The notes under the pieces: model-generated
Told to the model about the DNA's origin: nothing
The model's input: the letters and a program-made list of their open reading frames with translations, nothing else
The model's database searches: none
Shown here: in pieces, positions 62,579 through 64,000 of the stretch
Position numbering within the stretch: the stretch's first letter is position 1
Layout of the letters: every line of letters starts with the position of its first letter
Made by a program: the position numbers and the translations under genes
Source: an uncultured Roseateles sp.
GTDB taxonomy: Bacteria > Pseudomonadota > Gammaproteobacteria > Burkholderiales > Burkholderiaceae_C
Assembly: GCF_963422335.1 (NCBI RefSeq)
Contig: NZ_OY729424.1
Location: 3,162,001 to 3,226,000, forward strand
Direction of reading: 5' to 3'
Length of the DNA stretch: 64,000 bases

Positions 62579-62592
62579 TGAAACCGGTTTCA
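62579..62592. promoter_or_regulatory. LacI-family operator, site 2
   Basis: TGAAACCGGTTTCA is a perfect 14-bp palindrome 89 nt upstream of the first permease. It matches site 1 in both arms, and the CG centre is the classic LacI form. Confidence 0.8.
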
Positions 62593-62681
62593 TAAACTGT
62601 GGGCATGGTGGTGCAAAACGTGCATGCCACCTCAAAGCGGAACGCTGCCTCGCAGCGATCCCGCGCAGAACAGAGACAAGC

Positions 62682-63353
62682 GTGAACTACGACTTTCAGT
62701 TCGGTGCCGTCTTCGCCGCCTGGCCCCTGCTGCTGCAGGGCACCTGGACGACGATAGAGCTGTCCTTCCTGGCCATGGTGCTGGGGCTGTTGGTGGCCAT
62801 CGCCTGCGCCTGGGGCAAGACGGCGGGCTCAGCGCCGCTGCGCTTTGCGATCAACGCCTATATCGAGCTGATACGCAACACGCCCTTCCTGGTGCAGCTG
62901 TTCTTCTTCTTTTTCGCACTGCCGGCCCTGGGCCTGCGCTGGAGTGCACACACCGCGGCGCTCACCGCCATGGTGGTGAACCTCGGCGCCTATGCCACCG
63001 AGATCATCCGCGCCGGCATCGAATCGATTCCCAAGGGCCAGATCGAGGCCGGCCTGGCGTTGAGCCTGAAGCGCCACGAGATCTTCCGCTTCGTCATCCT
63101 GAAGCCGGCGCTGAAGGCCATCTACCCGGCGTTGACCAGCCAGTTCATCCTGCTGATGCTGAGCTCCAGCGTGGTCTCGGTGATCTCGGCCGATGACCTG
63201 ACCTCGGTGGCAGCCAATCTGCAGTCGCAGACCTTCCGCAGCTTCGAGATCTACATCGTCGTGGCGCTGATCTATCTGGCCTTGGCCAGCGGCTTCTCGG
63301 CCCTGTTCCGCCAGATCTACCGCCGCACGCTCAACTACCCGGACCGCCGCTGA
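62682..63353 (+). CDS. polar-amino-acid-type ABC transporter permease 1
   Basis: A 223-residue HisM/GlnP-family permease read from GTG 62682, with five TM segments and the EAA loop EIIRAGIESIPKGQIEAGLALSL. No strong ribosome-binding site is visible. The operon begins with a permease rather than a receptor, and it sits directly downstream of a LacI regulator, unusual for a plain amino-acid importer. The ligand may be a sugar acid or amino-sugar derivative (inference). Confidence 0.9.
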   Translation: MNYDFQFGAVFAAWPLLLQGTWTTIELSFLAMVLGLLVAIACAWGKTAGSAPLRFAINAYIELIRNTPFLVQLFFFFFALPALGLRWSAHTAALTAMVVNLGAYATEIIRAGIESIPKGQIEAGLALSLKRHEIFRFVILKPALKAIYPALTSQFILLMLSSSVVSVISADDLTSVAANLQSQTFRSFEIYIVVALIYLALASGFSALFRQIYRRTLNYPDRR

Positions 63354-63355
63354 TC

Positions 63356-64000
63356 ATGCGTACCTTCGGAATTGCCGAGTTCTGGTTCATCGTCGAGGCC
63401 GCGCGCTGGACCATCGCGCTGTCGCTGATTGCCTTTGCCGGCGGCGCCCTCGGCGGCCTGCTGGTGGCCCTGGGCCGCACCGCGCAAAGCCTGTGGGCGC
63501 AGCGCGCGGCCGGTGTCTTCATCCAGATATTCCAGGGCACGCCGCTGCTGCTGCAGCTGTTCCTGATCTTCTTCGGCGCGCCGGTGATAGGCCTGGACAT
63601 CAACCCCTGGGTGGCGGCCGGCGCGGCCCTGGTGCTCAACAGCAGCGCCTTCCTGGGCGAGATCTGGCGCGGCTGCATACAGGCCATACCCCGCGGCCAG
63701 TGGGAGGCGGCCGAGGCGCTGAGCCTCAGCTATGTGGCGCGCATGCGCGACGTGATCCTGCCGCAGGCTGCCCGGATTGCCCTGCCGCCGACCGTCGGCT
63801 ATATGGTGCAGATCATCAAGGGCACCTCGCTGGCGGCCATCATCGGCTTTACCGAGATCACCCGCGCGGGCCAGATCATCAACAACGCCACCTTCCAGCC
63901 GCTGCTGGTCTTCAGCGTCGTGGCGGCCATCTACTTTGTGCTGTGCTGGCCGCTGTCGCTGCTGGCCGCGCGCATGGAGCGGCGCCAGGCCAGAGCGCTG
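63356..64000 (+). CDS. polar-amino-acid-type ABC transporter permease 2, 3' end beyond the window
   Basis: It starts at ATG 63356, 2 nt after the first permease, and stays open to the window end (215 codons). It has HisM-type helices and the EAA loop EIWRGCIQAIPRGQWEAAEALSLS, then GYMVQIIKGTSLAAIIGFTEITRAG, typical of this class. Little of the protein should be missing. The ATPase and receptor genes are expected just to the right. Confidence 0.9.
   Translation, partial: MRTFGIAEFWFIVEAARWTIALSLIAFAGGALGGLLVALGRTAQSLWAQRAAGVFIQIFQGTPLLLQLFLIFFGAPVIGLDINPWVAAGAALVLNSSAFLGEIWRGCIQAIPRGQWEAAEALSLSYVARMRDVILPQAARIALPPTVGYMVQIIKGTSLAAIIGFTEITRAGQIINNATFQPLLVFSVVAAIYFVLCWPLSLLAARMERRQARAL

Overview
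The window is a GC-rich bacterial chromosome segment, densely coding, with no tRNA, rRNA, CRISPR array, prophage or insertion sequence that I can see. Gene content points to a betaproteobacterium of the order Burkholderiales. The evidence is Bug-type solute receptors, the DUF3606, DUF4148, DUF3717/DUF1289 and DUF3016 families, the TetR-pcm-rhodanese-tolC block, and a PEP-CTERM/PrsT surface-protein pair. Placement near the Rubrivivax/Leptothrix/Roseateles group is an inference from this mix.

Region 1-9.2 kb is a catabolic island of unknown substrate. It holds an Ldh-type dehydrogenase (cut by the left edge), two alpha/beta hydrolases, an AraC regulator, a NIPSNAP protein, two tandem Tat-exported acetamidase/formamidase homologues, a GlcG/HbpS-like protein, a fumarylacetoacetate-hydrolase-fold enzyme, a VOC metalloenzyme and a Bug receptor. 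An identical 15-base sequence lies in the AraC/hydrolase intergenic region and upstream of the Bug gene, and may tie the two arms into one regulon.

Region 9.4-18.6 kb carries a DUF3606 protein, a class V aminotransferase, a Crp/Fnr regulator, an M55 D-aminopeptidase, trmB, a complete AapJQMP-type amino-acid ABC transporter and uppP. Region 18.7-26.6 kb holds a PEP-CTERM protein and its TPR partner PrsT, a DUF1439 lipoprotein, and a TetR/pcm/rhodanese/tolC block with a clear promoter-operator. Region 26.7-35.6 kb has a DUF1800/DUF1501 pair, yaaA, a prolyl-4-hydroxylase-like oxygenase, a small lysine-rich exported protein, an RhlE-type helicase, ettA and a Spy/CpxP-like protein.

Region 35.7-47.3 kb continues with a CpxRA-like two-component pair, an operon of trpS, DUF3717-DUF1289 and a MATE exporter, then purN, DUF1345/DUF1653, an RsmB-type methyltransferase, a fatty-acid desaturase with an unusual C-terminal extension, a DUF3016 protein, rpmB-rpmG and trxB. 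Region 47.5-59.4 kb has a second Crp/Fnr regulator, ftsK-lolA, cheW, rarA, a livHMGF branched-chain transporter without its receptor, DUF72, a YdeI/DUF1801 protein and an MGMT-like protein. The right end holds a DUF4148 repeat protein, a matrixin-like protease, a HAD phosphatase, a LacI regulator with two near-identical palindromic operators, and two polar-amino-acid-type ABC permeases, the second cut by the window edge.

The most unusual non-coding signal is a family of four short structured repeats. Each starts within about 30 nt of a stop codon (aapM, ettA, lolA, rarA), always on the sense strand of that gene, and each ends in CAACTGAC.
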